A DNA stretch of 64,000 bases from M3007 sp964550795 (GTDB taxonomy: Bacteria > Bacteroidota > Bacteroidia > Chitinophagales > Saprospiraceae): positions 19,446 to 83,445 of the forward strand of contig CAZKBH010000018.1 of NCBI GenBank assembly GCA_964550795.1. The letters are read 5' to 3'. Position numbers and translations under genes: made by a program. How positions within the stretch are numbered: position 1 is the stretch's first letter; every line of letters begins with the position of its first letter. The notes under the pieces were generated by a model. That model saw only the letters and a program-made list of their open reading frames with translations. It was not told where the DNA came from and did not search any database. This document shows, piece after piece, positions 7,110-16,833 of this stretch.

Positions 7110-10100
7110 CTAGTTGCCCATTTTACTCAAACGAACTCCACCCCAGTTTTTGCCATCGGACAGACGGAGGAAATAAGTCCCTTGCGGCAAATCTTGCAAA
7201 TCCAACACGGTCGTGAATTGACTTCCGCTGGGTTCCAGATTCAAGGAACGCATCACACGTCCTGTGGCGTCAAACACTTCCGCGCGAAGCACGCCGGGTG
7301 AGTTTTGCAGGCTCAAAACAAACAAACCGGTGCTTGGATTGGGCGAAACAGTCAAGCCCCATGCCTCAGAAGGCTCTACAGTGCTGCTAATCATATCGGT
7401 AAACGTTACGGTGCACCCGTTGGCATCCGTAGCTACAACTGTGTAAGTGCCAACAGGCAGGTTGTTAAACACCCCGCTGAGTTGTGGCGTACCACCATTC
7501 AGGCTATACAAGTAGTTCGGGTTGCCGCCGGATGCCGAAACGGTGAGGTTGTTGTTAACGAGAAGCGTGGTCAATTGCAATACCGGTGGTTCAACCAAGG
7601 TGACAGGAATGGTAACCTCCTCGCCTTCAGAATCCCGTATTACCACGGTGTAATTGCCAGCAGGAAGATCCGAGAACACATTGCTGATTTGGAATGCGGC
7701 GCCATTCAAACTGTATTCGTACGGAGCGACACCACCGGTTCCATTGAGGGTAATGGCTCCATTTTCGTCACCATTGCACGATAAGTTGGAGGTAACGAAG
7801 TTGAGTCCCAGTGGACCAACATTTACCGTGAAAGTAGTCGTGGTAGAACAACCGTTGGCATCGGTAGCCGTCACGTTGTAGGTACCGTTGGGCAAATTTT
7901 GCAAATCCTGATTGGGTGCATCGGTACCATACGAATATGGGGCTGTGCCGCCTTCAAACGAAATGCTGGCATCTTTGCCCATTACAGCAACAGTTACGAT
8001 GAATTGATCCGGGCTACCGACCACGATGTTCTGAACCGACACAAGGTTGTTCTCCGCATCGCGGGCAGTCATGGTGTAAGTTCCTGCCGACAAGCCATTA
8101 AAGGTTGCGGAGGCTTGGTAATTTCCACCATTTAAACTGTACTGATAGCCAGGAATACCGCCAGTGGCGCTTACCGTAAGACTACCCGTAGCCTCTCCGA
8201 AACAAAGTGGTTCAACCACCGTAGTTACGTTCAAAACCAGTGGCAAAACATTTACAGTCACTTGTGTGGTAACGGTGCAGCCGTTTGCGTCCCGAACAGT
8301 GACAGTATAAACGCCGTTGGGTAAGTTGTTAAATTGGTTGCTGGCCTGGAAAGTTGTGCCGTTCAGGCTGTAGGTCAGGGTTCCGGTGCCGCCAGATGCA
8401 GTCACTGTAATATCATTGGTGATGGCGATGGCAGAAGCCGTGATGCTTTCAGGATCGTCCAACACTACCTCAATCGTGTTAGCCGTGAAACCTTCGGCAT
8501 CTGTTACCAATACGGTGTAGTTACCGGCCGGGAGGTTGTTGAAGACATTAGAGGCCTGACTTTGGCCGCCATTCAAACTGTAGGCGTATGGCATCAATCC
8601 ACCGCCAACGTTCACTTGAATAACGCCATCACTCGCGCCATTGCAGGCAACTTCTTGAGCCACCTGAACACTGACCTCCAAGGTGTTTACGGCAACAATG
8701 GCTTCTTCGGTAGCGGTACAGCCGTTTTCGTCGCGAACAGTTACGGTATAAACCCCATTGGAGAGGTCCAGAAATTCATTGCTGGCCTGGTAAGTCATTC
8801 CATTGATGCTGTATTCCAGCACCCCGGTGCCGCCAGAAGCAGTTACGGTCAAGTCATACTCGGTTACCGAATTGCTGACCAAAATGGCCGAAGGCTGTGT
8901 AATCGTGATTGGGTTGGTGGAAGCGGTAAACCCAAATTGGCCAGTCACCACCACCGTGTAATCGCCCGCAGCAAGTCCGTCGAACACATTGCTGCTTTGA
9001 TCCGGGCCGCCATTGATGCTGTAGGTGAACACGCCATTCAGACCGGATGCATTCACGGTAATTTGGCCAGTGGTGGCACCATTGCACAGGATGCCGTTGG
9101 TTTCGTTTGCAGATGCTGCGAGATTGCTACCCAGAATATTGATTTGGAAAACCACGTCGTGTACCCAGGCTTGGTTGTTCTCGTCCAACGCTCCGAAAAG
9201 GAAGTTATCGGAAGTTGCGCCGTTGCCGCTGTGGCTATAAACCAGCAGGGCGTTGTTGATATCTTCCTGCGTAAAGCTATCGCCGATGGCAAGCGGTGCG
9301 CCGTTTAGGGTAAGTGTACCATGTTCGGGCAGGCTGATCAGGATAAACACACCAAGTTCAGGGATACCGCTAATTTCCATCTGCAAATGGCTCTGGAAAA
9401 TCGCTTCACTCTGACCAATGACCACCTCAAGCGGGTTATTGACCAAAATGTTGCCGGTTGGGGTAGCTTCCGGGAAACAGAAAGAAAGTCCCCAAGCCGT
9501 GATGGCACCTCCGTCTTCTGGATAATTATCGGTCACGAGCAGCTGCCAGTCCCCGGAAGCACTTTTTCCGTTATAGAGCCCGAGTGATCCAATGGGCTGG
9601 AAAATGCCATTCAAAGAAGGCGGCGTGGCGTTGCATTGTGCTTCCAAGATGGCTGCCGTTTGCGTCGCCTGGCCATCAAAAACCAGGTTTGCATTGTCGC
9701 CGCTGCATCCATACGTATCGTCCGGTACACCGGGTTGATCAAACAACAGGACCGTGTCTCCCTGTGGCGAAACAAGCCGCGCCAGCAAATCGCCTGTGTA
9801 TGTGTGTGCAATGGTCATGCTCACGTTTACGTCATTGATGGTATTGTTGGTTGCCACATTCAGGACAGATGCCGCGGTATTGACAGTGTTGGCGTCTATT
9901 GCCTTTGGCAAATCGCTGCTGCTGAAATTCTGTTCGCAGATATTGAGTCCGGTTTGGAATGCTGCAATTGGAGAATAGTTGCCTTCTCCACAATCATTGG
10001 CGGAGCGTATGCGCCAGTAGTACACGGTTTCAGCCAACAGATTGCTTACTGCGGCAGTTTCCCCGTTCACCGTTTGGCTGTACACGATTGAACCTGCTGA

Positions 10101-12497
10101 AAAAGAAGGGTTGGTTGCCAACTCTACCCAGTGTTCGGTTGCGAAGCTGGAGCCCGCCCAAACCAACTGTGGAGAAGCGCTCACGCCGGAGGCTCCGTTC
10201 GCCGGGCTGCTCGCAGCGGCTACGTCTGGAGCACCTGGAAGCACTAAAAGTTCCACACTTGCGGTACGGGTAATTCCGCCGGCATTACCGCTTACAGTCA
10301 AGGTGTAGGTACCCGCCATTGCCGCAGTCAAATCGGAAATGGTAATGGTGGCCATCCCGGAAGGTGTGCTTGGGTTTGGAGAAATATCCACCGTAGCGCC
10401 AGCCGGAGCACCTGTTACAACAAGATTCACCAAATCCGAAAAGCCCAGAATTGCGGTCAGACCAGTGGTAAATGAAGCTTCTTCTCCGGCACAAATGTTC
10501 AGACTATTGGTGGAGGTAGCAAGCAGGTAGGTGGGGGTGGGTGGATTTTCAATTCGGAAATTGGCATTCGAGATGTCAAAGAAGATATTTCCGACCGATT
10601 CAACCCGAATCCGGCACGTATTGGACACGTTATTGGGCACATTGATGCTTGCCGAGCCATTGTTGGGTACGCTTGCTGCCAGTTCTACTGGGTAGGTAAA
10701 GCCACCGTCTGTAGAAAGGGTGATGCGCACATTGGCGCAGGAAACGGGTGCTGCAGTCGTATTGGCCACATCCCAGGTCACGGTTTCGGTGCTACCGACA
10801 AACCAGGTCAGGTTGGTATTGGGAGCTGTAACGAGGAACGGTCCGGCGTTACCCTCTACCGTGATTTGTACATCATCCTCGTCGGTACAGCCCGCATACC
10901 AGTCGTTGTCGCGTGCTACGACCCGGAAATTCATGCTTCTGGCTACGCCGGGTAGTTCTTCCCAGGTAGAATTGACGTTGTTTACCAGATCTGGCAAACG
11001 CGGAAAAACCCGTGTAGGGGAGGTTGTTCCTTTATAAGATCTGAACAAGGGGCCAACCGCTGCCGTGGACACTGGCGGCGAAGGCGCATTACCGAAGTCC
11101 ATTTGTTCCCAGGTATAAGTAAGGGTATCACCGTTGACATCGCTGCCCACCGCAGTGAGTGCAAAAGGGGTAGATTTGGGAATAATTCGATTTGGACCCG
11201 CATCTACGACCGGATTGTTGTTCGTCGTGACAATCCTCACTGGACAGTTATTGCCAGCGCCCGTGTAGATAAATGCGCCCATTTCCTGGATGTTGTACCC
11301 GTGGAAAATGTCTTCGCTGTTATTGGCTACATTCTGGCCGCCGCAAATACCGGCATAAGCCATGATGGTCGTACCGCTTCCGGGTTCTACCGCTGCTGGG
11401 TTGTTTACGTTTCCGCCGCAGTTTCCGAAGGTATGGTTACCGCCAAACTGGTGTCCAATTTCGTGCGCCACATAGTCAATATCGAATGGATCGCCGACGG
11501 GGGAGCCGCCGCCAGTCACGCCATTGGCTTTGCTGGTGCCACAAACTACTCGTAGCCCTGCAATACCGCCGCCGCCGGTGCTGAACACGTGGCCAATGTC
11601 GTAATTGGCTATGCCGATTACGTTGTTGCAGGTTACCTGGTTTTGTCCGAGCATGGCCCCACCGTCGTTGTTGGTGTAGGGGTCCGTAGCGGCGTTGAGG
11701 TAAATTAGGAGGTCGTTGTTGGGAATGATTTGCATGGTAACCGCAAAATCCTTTTCATAGACCCCATTTACCCGATTCATCGTGGTGTTCATGGCTGCGA
11801 GTACGAGCGGCTTGGTACCGCCGTGAAAAGTAGCGTATTCGCCCGTACAAGCCAGCGCCAAACGATAGCGACGCAATCTTGTATCACCTTGAAATTCAGC
11901 TAATTGCGCTGGAGTAAGTGGTTTTATCTGTTCCAATTCCTGCGCGCCATCCGGATTGGCCGTTTCGCAAGTCCAGAGCGCGTCCTCTTTGCTTCGGAGA
12001 TAATCTTTCCGGTTGTAAACGACATAGACCGCATCATTTCCATGAATCATCGGGTCAATGAAAAAAGTGCCTGCCACGCTGGACTGTACCATGCCGTGAA
12101 ATCCCCAAGGGGTCAGATCACATTTTAAAACGGCGGTCGGGTCGTCTATGCCTCGTCCGGTGTAGGTACGAATTTGCGGGAATTTTGCCTGAAGATCCGG
12201 GTGCATGACGGGCGTTTCTTCCAAATGGAAACGTGCCATGCCACCGTTTGGCAAGGGCAGGCTCAGTACAGGCCAATTGCCCGATTCCGCTGCTGCGGTA
12301 AAACGCTCAGGGGCAGCCGCTAAAACGGGTTTCAAGGCGGCAAGGTTGAGCTGAACCATGCGGGATTTTTCGGGTTTTATCCGACGTTCGCCCGCCGCTG
12401 GGATGCCACTTTCTGGCATGTCTGACCAGAGAGACTGGGCATTGGAGGCACCGACCATGATCAGTGCGCACAGTAGGGTAAGAAGATTTTTGTACAT
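7110..12497 (-). CDS. Secreted M12B-like zinc metalloprotease with P-domain, SprB-type repeats and T9SS sorting domain
   Basis: A 1795-residue multidomain secreted protein. In order: a signal peptide (MYKNLLTLLCALIMVGASNAQ region), a pro-region, and a reprolysin-like catalytic domain with the zinc site HEIGHQFGGNH at residues 345-355 and a MAYAG Met-turn. Fibronectin/Ig-like domains follow, then a proprotein-convertase P-domain (about 853-1008) and a CSPG/cadherin-like module (about 1020-1115). Next are four double SprB-type repeats (about 1124-1705). The C-terminal T9SS type A sorting domain begins VSPNPSTG and ends in the basic LSKMGN. ATG 12497 is chosen because it starts the signal peptide; 28 upstream codons are open but carry none. 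It is expected to be exported by the T9SS and attached to the cell surface or released. Confidence 0.9.
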   Translation of the reverse strand: MYKNLLTLLCALIMVGASNAQSLWSDMPESGIPAAGERRIKPEKSRMVQLNLAALKPVLAAAPERFTAAAESGNWPVLSLPLPNGGMARFHLEETPVMHPDLQAKFPQIRTYTGRGIDDPTAVLKCDLTPWGFHGMVQSSVAGTFFIDPMIHGNDAVYVVYNRKDYLRSKEDALWTCETANPDGAQELEQIKPLTPAQLAEFQGDTRLRRYRLALACTGEYATFHGGTKPLVLAAMNTTMNRVNGVYEKDFAVTMQIIPNNDLLIYLNAATDPYTNNDGGAMLGQNQVTCNNVIGIANYDIGHVFSTGGGGIAGLRVVCGTSKANGVTGGGSPVGDPFDIDYVAHEIGHQFGGNHTFGNCGGNVNNPAAVEPGSGTTIMAYAGICGGQNVANNSEDIFHGYNIQEMGAFIYTGAGNNCPVRIVTTNNNPVVDAGPNRIIPKSTPFALTAVGSDVNGDTLTYTWEQMDFGNAPSPPVSTAAVGPLFRSYKGTTSPTRVFPRLPDLVNNVNSTWEELPGVARSMNFRVVARDNDWYAGCTDEDDVQITVEGNAGPFLVTAPNTNLTWFVGSTETVTWDVANTTAAPVSCANVRITLSTDGGFTYPVELAASVPNNGSASINVPNNVSNTCRIRVESVGNIFFDISNANFRIENPPTPTYLLATSTNSLNICAGEEASFTTGLTAILGFSDLVNLVVTGAPAGATVDISPNPSTPSGMATITISDLTAAMAGTYTLTVSGNAGGITRTASVELLVLPGAPDVAAASSPANGASGVSASPQLVWAGSSFATEHWVELATNPSFSAGSIVYSQTVNGETAAVSNLLAETVYYWRIRSANDCGEGNYSPIAAFQTGLNICEQNFSSSDLPKAIDANTVNTAASVLNVATNNTINDVNVSMTIAHTYTGDLLARLVSPQGDTVLLFDQPGVPDDTYGCSGDNANLVFDGQATQTAAILEAQCNATPPSLNGIFQPIGSLGLYNGKSASGDWQLLVTDNYPEDGGAITAWGLSFCFPEATPTGNILVNNPLEVVIGQSEAIFQSHLQMEISGIPELGVFILISLPEHGTLTLNGAPLAIGDSFTQEDINNALLVYSHSGNGATSDNFLFGALDENNQAWVHDVVFQINILGSNLAASANETNGILCNGATTGQITVNASGLNGVFTYSINGGPDQSSNVFDGLAAGDYTVVVTGQFGFTASTNPITITQPSAILVSNSVTEYDLTVTASGGTGVLEYSINGMTYQASNEFLDLSNGVYTVTVRDENGCTATEEAIVAVNTLEVSVQVAQEVACNGASDGVIQVNVGGGLMPYAYSLNGGQSQASNVFNNLPAGNYTVLVTDAEGFTANTIEVVLDDPESITASAIAITNDITVTASGGTGTLTYSLNGTTFQASNQFNNLPNGVYTVTVRDANGCTVTTQVTVNVLPLVLNVTTVVEPLCFGEATGSLTVSATGGIPGYQYSLNGGNYQASATFNGLSAGTYTMTARDAENNLVSVQNIVVGSPDQFIVTVAVMGKDASISFEGGTAPYSYGTDAPNQDLQNLPNGTYNVTATDANGCSTTTTFTVNVGPLGLNFVTSNLSCNGDENGAITLNGTGGVAPYEYSLNGAAFQISNVFSDLPAGNYTVVIRDSEGEEVTIPVTLVEPPVLQLTTLLVNNNLTVSASGGNPNYLYSLNGGTPQLSGVFNNLPVGTYTVVATDANGCTVTFTDMISSTVEPSEAWGLTVSPNPSTGLFVLSLQNSPGVLRAEVFDATGRVMRSLNLEPSGSQFTTVLDLQDLPQGTYFLRLSDGKNWGGVRLSKMGN

Positions 12498-12628
12498 TAA
12501 AGCAAGGAAAGATTTGGATTTGAAAAATACGGGAATTGTTGCGGCCGCGAAAGTAGTTAACTCACCCTTCCCATGCGGCATGATTGTACAAGTTTGGCAA
12601 ATGGTGGCTAAAAAGAAGCGTTGCCCTT

Positions 12629-12652
12629 AGAGACTATTTTAAAACAGTCTCT
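12629..12652 (-). terminator. Small hairpin at the aldehyde dehydrogenase stop codon
   Basis: AGAGACT at 12629-12635 and AGTCTCT at 12646-12652 are inverted copies around an AT-rich centre. Together they form a 12-bp self-complementary structure with one G-U pair in the minus-strand RNA. It overlaps the gene's stop codon. There is no clear U tract after it. Confidence 0.35.
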
Positions 12653-14097
12653 TAAATGCCCGCCAAGCAGATATATTTTGTTTCCAAAAAGTCCTCCAGC
12701 CCATATTTGGAGCCTTCGCGGCCAATGCCACTTTCTTTTATACCGCCAAAGGGCGCAACTGTGGTCGCCACCAGACCTGTATTCACGCCAACCATTCCAT
12801 ATTCAAGTGCTTCAGATACGCGGAATACCCGCCCGATGTCGCGTCCGTAGAAGTAGGCGGCTAAACCGTACGGCGTGTCGTTTGCCATCTGGATCACTTC
12901 TTTTTCACTTGAAAAACGGATAATCGGTGCTACCGGGCCAAAAATTTCCTCGTGCATAATGTCCATATTGCCCTGCACATCCGCCAGCACGGTGGCTTGG
13001 AAAAAAGTCCCCTGCAAAGCTTGTCCGCCCGTTATCACCCGTGCCCCGTTTTCAGTGGCATTGTCCACCAAACGTTGCACTTTTTCCAGGGCTTCGGCAT
13101 TGATGAGCGGACCAATATTCACGCCCTGTTCCGTGCCAGGACCGATTTTTTGCTTCAAAACTGCTGCGGTGAATTTTTCCAAAAACGCGTCGTAAACGCC
13201 TTCTTGCACAAAAATTCGATTGGCGCACACGCAGGTTTGTCCCGCATTCCGGTATTTGGCGACAATGGCTCCTTCCACGGCCGCATCCAGATCTGCATCG
13301 TCGAACACGATGAAGGGTGCATTACCGCCTAGTTCGAGCGATATTTTTTTTACGGTATCGGCACTCTGGCGCATGAGCAATTTGCCGACTTCAGTGCTTC
13401 CGGTAAAGGAAACTTTTCGAACAATGGGGCTGTCTGTCAGCACCTTACCGATGCTTGGGGCGTCCATACCGGTCACGATATTCAACACCCCGGGCGGAAA
13501 ACCTGCGCGCAGGGCGAGTTCAGCCAGGGCCAAAGCCGACAACGGGGTTTCTTCGGACGGTTTGAGCACCACGGTACAGCCTGCGGCCAGTGCTGGTGCG
13601 ACTTTTCGGGTAATCATCGCGTTGGGAAAATTCCAGGGCGTGATGGCGGCCACTACACCCACGGGTTGTTTCACTACGAGCAGGCGCATACCTGGTAAAT
13701 GTGGCGGAATCACATCTCCGTAGGCCCGTTTCCCTTCTTCCGCAAACCACTCGATGAACGTGGCTCCGTAACGCACCTCGCCTTTGGCTTCGGGCACAGG
13801 TTTGCCTTGTTCGAGGGTCAAAAGCAGGCCGAGGTCGTTGGCATTTTCGAGGATGAGATCGTGCCATTTGCGCAAAATTGCGGCGCGGGCGGTGGCGGTT
13901 TTGGCCCGCCATTCGGGTAGGGCAGCTTCGGCGGCGAGGATGGCTCGCTGGGTTTCAGCGGCACCACAATCCGCTACGCGGGCAAGTTCATCGCCTGTGG
14001 CGGGGTTGGTGACGGGGAAGGTTTTGCCGGAATCGGCGGTCAGCCATTCGTTGTTGATAAAAGCTTCGCGGTGCAGCAGCGTGGAATCTTTGAGCAT
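12652..14097 (-). CDS. gabD: NAD(P)-dependent succinate-semialdehyde dehydrogenase-like aldehyde dehydrogenase
   Basis: A 481-residue aldehyde dehydrogenase. It would oxidise succinate semialdehyde to succinate in the GABA shunt, or a similar aldehyde. Family motifs present are ITPWNFPNAMITRK, the FTGSTEVGKLL NAD-binding loop, SLELGGNAPFIVFDDAD with the catalytic glutamate, and NAGQTCVCANRIFV with the catalytic cysteine. EIFGPVAPI and the C-terminal PFGGIKESGIGREGSKYG are also present. The closing GIKESG motif and the overall pattern are typical of GabD. No GABA aminotransferase is adjacent, so the substrate is inferred from resemblance. Confidence 0.88.
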   Translation of the reverse strand: MLKDSTLLHREAFINNEWLTADSGKTFPVTNPATGDELARVADCGAAETQRAILAAEAALPEWRAKTATARAAILRKWHDLILENANDLGLLLTLEQGKPVPEAKGEVRYGATFIEWFAEEGKRAYGDVIPPHLPGMRLLVVKQPVGVVAAITPWNFPNAMITRKVAPALAAGCTVVLKPSEETPLSALALAELALRAGFPPGVLNIVTGMDAPSIGKVLTDSPIVRKVSFTGSTEVGKLLMRQSADTVKKISLELGGNAPFIVFDDADLDAAVEGAIVAKYRNAGQTCVCANRIFVQEGVYDAFLEKFTAAVLKQKIGPGTEQGVNIGPLINAEALEKVQRLVDNATENGARVITGGQALQGTFFQATVLADVQGNMDIMHEEIFGPVAPIIRFSSEKEVIQMANDTPYGLAAYFYGRDIGRVFRVSEALEYGMVGVNTGLVATTVAPFGGIKESGIGREGSKYGLEDFLETKYICLAGI

Positions 14098-14187
14098 GTT
14101 GGATGGGTTGAGCGTGTTCAGAAAAGTGCGGCGAACCTAAATTTAAAGGTTGATAATCAATGTGTTAATAAAAAATGCCACACTTTC

Positions 14188-14970
14188 TCAATTCATTTCA
14201 AATCTGCGCACCTGCATCGGTTCGGTATCAAAACCCGGGCGGACGAATTTTTCCCAATCCGGGAATAACGCCGCCAATTCTTTCCGAAAGCGAGAGAGGG
14301 CCACGAGAAGGTCGAGAATTTCATCTGTTTTTTCGGGCCAGATTTTGCGCAACATTTCCCAGGCGCTTAGGCTGCGATCAATGCAAAGCAGGCAGGATTT
14401 TGCACTGCCGTTGGCGTCGCTTTGGTAAGGCGGGTCGCCCCAGATAGCGGTGTCGTGCATCTCTTGCATGCCAGAAATGGCCCGACGGGCTTTTACCCCA
14501 ATAAAGGAGGCGTATTGTTGAATAACCTCAAGCGCATCCTGAATTTGACCAAGCTGATCCAGGTCTATCGGCAGGTTCATCTCGGTCAATCGTTTGACTT
14601 CCGCCTCTTGTTCCTGCAAAAACGCCTGATTGCCGTTAAAAAAGGCATTCGACAGCTTGAAATAAATCATCCCTTTTTCAAAAATTTCCATTTCAAGTTT
14701 ATCCAGGTCAGAATCGAAAACAGGCACGGGCTGAATTTCAAGCTCGGCGGGATCAATGCCAGCGTCTTCCAACATTTCGTCGAGCATCCGGAGAGATTCC
14801 TTGAAATTGTCGCTCACTGCCGCCCACATTTCGTCCTCAGTCATGGGCGTGTCGCGGTTCCAGCGTTTGAGTTCTTCCAAACCCACGGCGCATCGTTCGA
14901 TGAAAACACATCGTTCGCACCAGCGGTCGCAGTAGTTATGAATGGCGGGGATAATTTTCTCTTTTTTCAT
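14188..14970 (-). CDS. Uncharacterised protein with N-terminal cysteine cluster
   Basis: A 260-residue, mostly acidic and helical protein with no domain I recognise. The N-terminus has four cysteines spaced C-x3-C-x2-C-x5-C in YCDRWCERCVFIERC, which could hold a metal or an iron-sulfur cluster. A further C-x2-C occurs in KSCLLCIDRS near residue 200. The centre looks like coiled or bundled helices (EIFEKGMIYFKLSNAFF, QEQEAEVKRLTEMN). ATG 14970 is preferred over an upstream extension to 15060. It stands alone between the aldehyde dehydrogenase and the MBOAT gene. Confidence 0.7.
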   Translation of the reverse strand: MKKEKIIPAIHNYCDRWCERCVFIERCAVGLEELKRWNRDTPMTEDEMWAAVSDNFKESLRMLDEMLEDAGIDPAELEIQPVPVFDSDLDKLEMEIFEKGMIYFKLSNAFFNGNQAFLQEQEAEVKRLTEMNLPIDLDQLGQIQDALEVIQQYASFIGVKARRAISGMQEMHDTAIWGDPPYQSDANGSAKSCLLCIDRSLSAWEMLRKIWPEKTDEILDLLVALSRFRKELAALFPDWEKFVRPGFDTEPMQVRRFEMN

Positions 14971-15204
14971 ACGCAGTAGTTTGAGGGGATAGGATGAGCA
15001 AATGTCTGATTTTAAAATGATTAGACTCCTTATGCCTTCAAAATTACGCAAAGTTTGCAATAATCGGTTCGTGATATTTAGCCGTGTTTAGGTGTAAGCG
15101 GTTACTTTTGGGGAATATTTGTCGCCTTGACGTCCTGTTTCACTGCTTCAAAGTGAGCGACGGCCAAATAAGTTCATAATACGTCCATATTCGTTCCCCA
15201 AATC

Positions 15205-16740
15205 GTGGTCTTTAACTCGATTACTTTCCTGTTGTTTATCGCCTTGTTTTTTCCCCTGTACTATGGTACAAAAGGGCGGGCACGGATTTGGGTATGCTTG
15301 CTGGCGAGTTATGTATTTTACGGCTGGTGGGATTGGCGATTTCTCTCGCTCATTGTCTTTTCGACGGTCATGGATTGGTGGTTTGGGCTGTGGCTCAGTT
15401 ATCTGGACCGACCCACTGAAGTGCGCGAACGCTGGGAAAAAGGGAGTCCCGTACTCCGTTTTTTTGGTCAAATAACCGCATGGGTAGCATCCTGGGGAAT
15501 GGAACGCAAGGTAGTCCTGGTGCTGAGCATGGCCATGAACCTGGGCGTTCTGGGTTTTTTCAAATATTTCGGTTTTTTCGCAGACAATCTTGCTGCGCTG
15601 ATTACTTCCCTGGGAATGACCCCCTCCTGGACGACGCTGAATATTATCCTCCCGGTCGGCATTTCGTTTTACACGTTCCAGAGTATGTCGTACACCATTG
15701 ACGTGTACCGCCGCGAGCTAGCGTGGGAGCCATCGTTGCTGAAATTTGCGGCTTTTATTGCGTTGTTTCCGCAACTCGTGGCCGGCCCCATTGTGCGGGC
15801 AGCCGATTTTTTGTACCAAATGAAGGAAGACAAAAAATTTGAGTGGCGGCTTTGGCACTCAGGCTTTGGGCGTGTTTTATGGGGCTTTTTCAAAAAAATC
15901 GCGATTGCGGATTCCCTCGCACCCTTTGTGGATCAATGTTTTAATGCGCCCGAAACCTTTGGCTCCATGCACCTGCTAATTGGGGTGGTTTTTTATTCGT
16001 TTCAAATTTACTGCGATTTTTCGGGTTATTCCGACATTGCTATTGGCCTGGCGCGGATGATGGGGTTTCATTTTCCGGAAAATTTCCGAACCCCGTATTT
16101 CTCCCGAAGTTTCAGCGAATTCTGGACTCGCTGGCACGTCTCGTTGTCCTCCTGGCTGCGAGATTATCTTTACATCCCACTCGGCGGCAACCGGGGCGGT
16201 ACACTGTCCACCTACCGCAACAACATGCTCACGATGCTGATCGGCGGGCTTTGGCACGGCGCAAACTGGGCGTTTGTGTTCTGGGGATTTTTGCACGGGT
16301 TGTACTTGATTGCGCAACGTAATATTGCACCCATTTGGCGGAAAGTGGTGCGCGGATTGCGGCTTCCGGCGTTCATCTCGGGCGGCGCAGAAATGGCGAC
16401 CGTGTACGCGCTCACGCTGCTGGCCTGGGTTTATTTTCGCAGCGGCAGCATTGGACTGGCGGGTGGGGACAGTTTCGCCACGGCCAATGCAGTGTTGGGC
16501 GGGATTTTTTCATCGGATGGGTTTTCTTTTGGGGCCGTGCTCCATAAATTCCAGGTAATCAAAGGGCTGTTGCTGATTGGTATTTTGCTCGGCGTGGAAG
16601 TTTCAAACGTTCGGTTTCAGTGGAATGTCCGACAGGTGGAGCGGCCTGTTTTGCGGCTTGTATTGTTTGCCTCAGTTTTGTGGCTGATTGCGTTTTTTGG
16701 GAGTTTTGGGGCCAATGCATTTATTTATTTCCAATTTTGA
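15205..16740 (+). CDS. MBOAT family O-acyltransferase (AlgI-like)
   Basis: A 511-residue polytopic membrane enzyme expected to move acyl or acetyl groups across the inner membrane onto a polysaccharide or similar acceptor. Landmarks are FFKYFGFF, the ILPVGISFYTFQSMSYTIDVYR block and LFPQLVAGPIVR. FQIYCDFSGYSDIAIGLARMMGF and FWTRWHVSLSSWLRDYLYIPLGGNRGG are also present. The invariant catalytic histidine lies in GGLWHGANWAFVFWG. The start is GTG at 15205; no ATG fits the conserved N-terminus. AlgI-like proteins usually sit beside an AlgJ/AlgX-like SGNH-type partner, and none is present here. Confidence 0.9.
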   Translation: MVFNSITFLLFIALFFPLYYGTKGRARIWVCLLASYVFYGWWDWRFLSLIVFSTVMDWWFGLWLSYLDRPTEVRERWEKGSPVLRFFGQITAWVASWGMERKVVLVLSMAMNLGVLGFFKYFGFFADNLAALITSLGMTPSWTTLNIILPVGISFYTFQSMSYTIDVYRRELAWEPSLLKFAAFIALFPQLVAGPIVRAADFLYQMKEDKKFEWRLWHSGFGRVLWGFFKKIAIADSLAPFVDQCFNAPETFGSMHLLIGVVFYSFQIYCDFSGYSDIAIGLARMMGFHFPENFRTPYFSRSFSEFWTRWHVSLSSWLRDYLYIPLGGNRGGTLSTYRNNMLTMLIGGLWHGANWAFVFWGFLHGLYLIAQRNIAPIWRKVVRGLRLPAFISGGAEMATVYALTLLAWVYFRSGSIGLAGGDSFATANAVLGGIFSSDGFSFGAVLHKFQVIKGLLLIGILLGVEVSNVRFQWNVRQVERPVLRLVLFASVLWLIAFFGSFGANAFIYFQF

Positions 16741-16833
16741 CGATTTCTCAAAGAAGCAAATTAGGAAAAGGGTGGTACCTTACTACTGGACATTTTCCAA
16801 AACCCTTACTAGTCTGGAAGTAAAACAAAAAGG

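Noticed and set aside
8334..9308. A 324-codon plus-strand open frame
   Set aside because: It is antisense to the SprB-type repeats of the metalloprotease gene; the repeated, GC-biased codons keep the opposite strand open. It has no recognisable domain.
16741..16833. A partner gene for the MBOAT acyltransferase
   Set aside because: The 93-bp gap and the next gene (SulP) show no SGNH/AlgJ-like protein.
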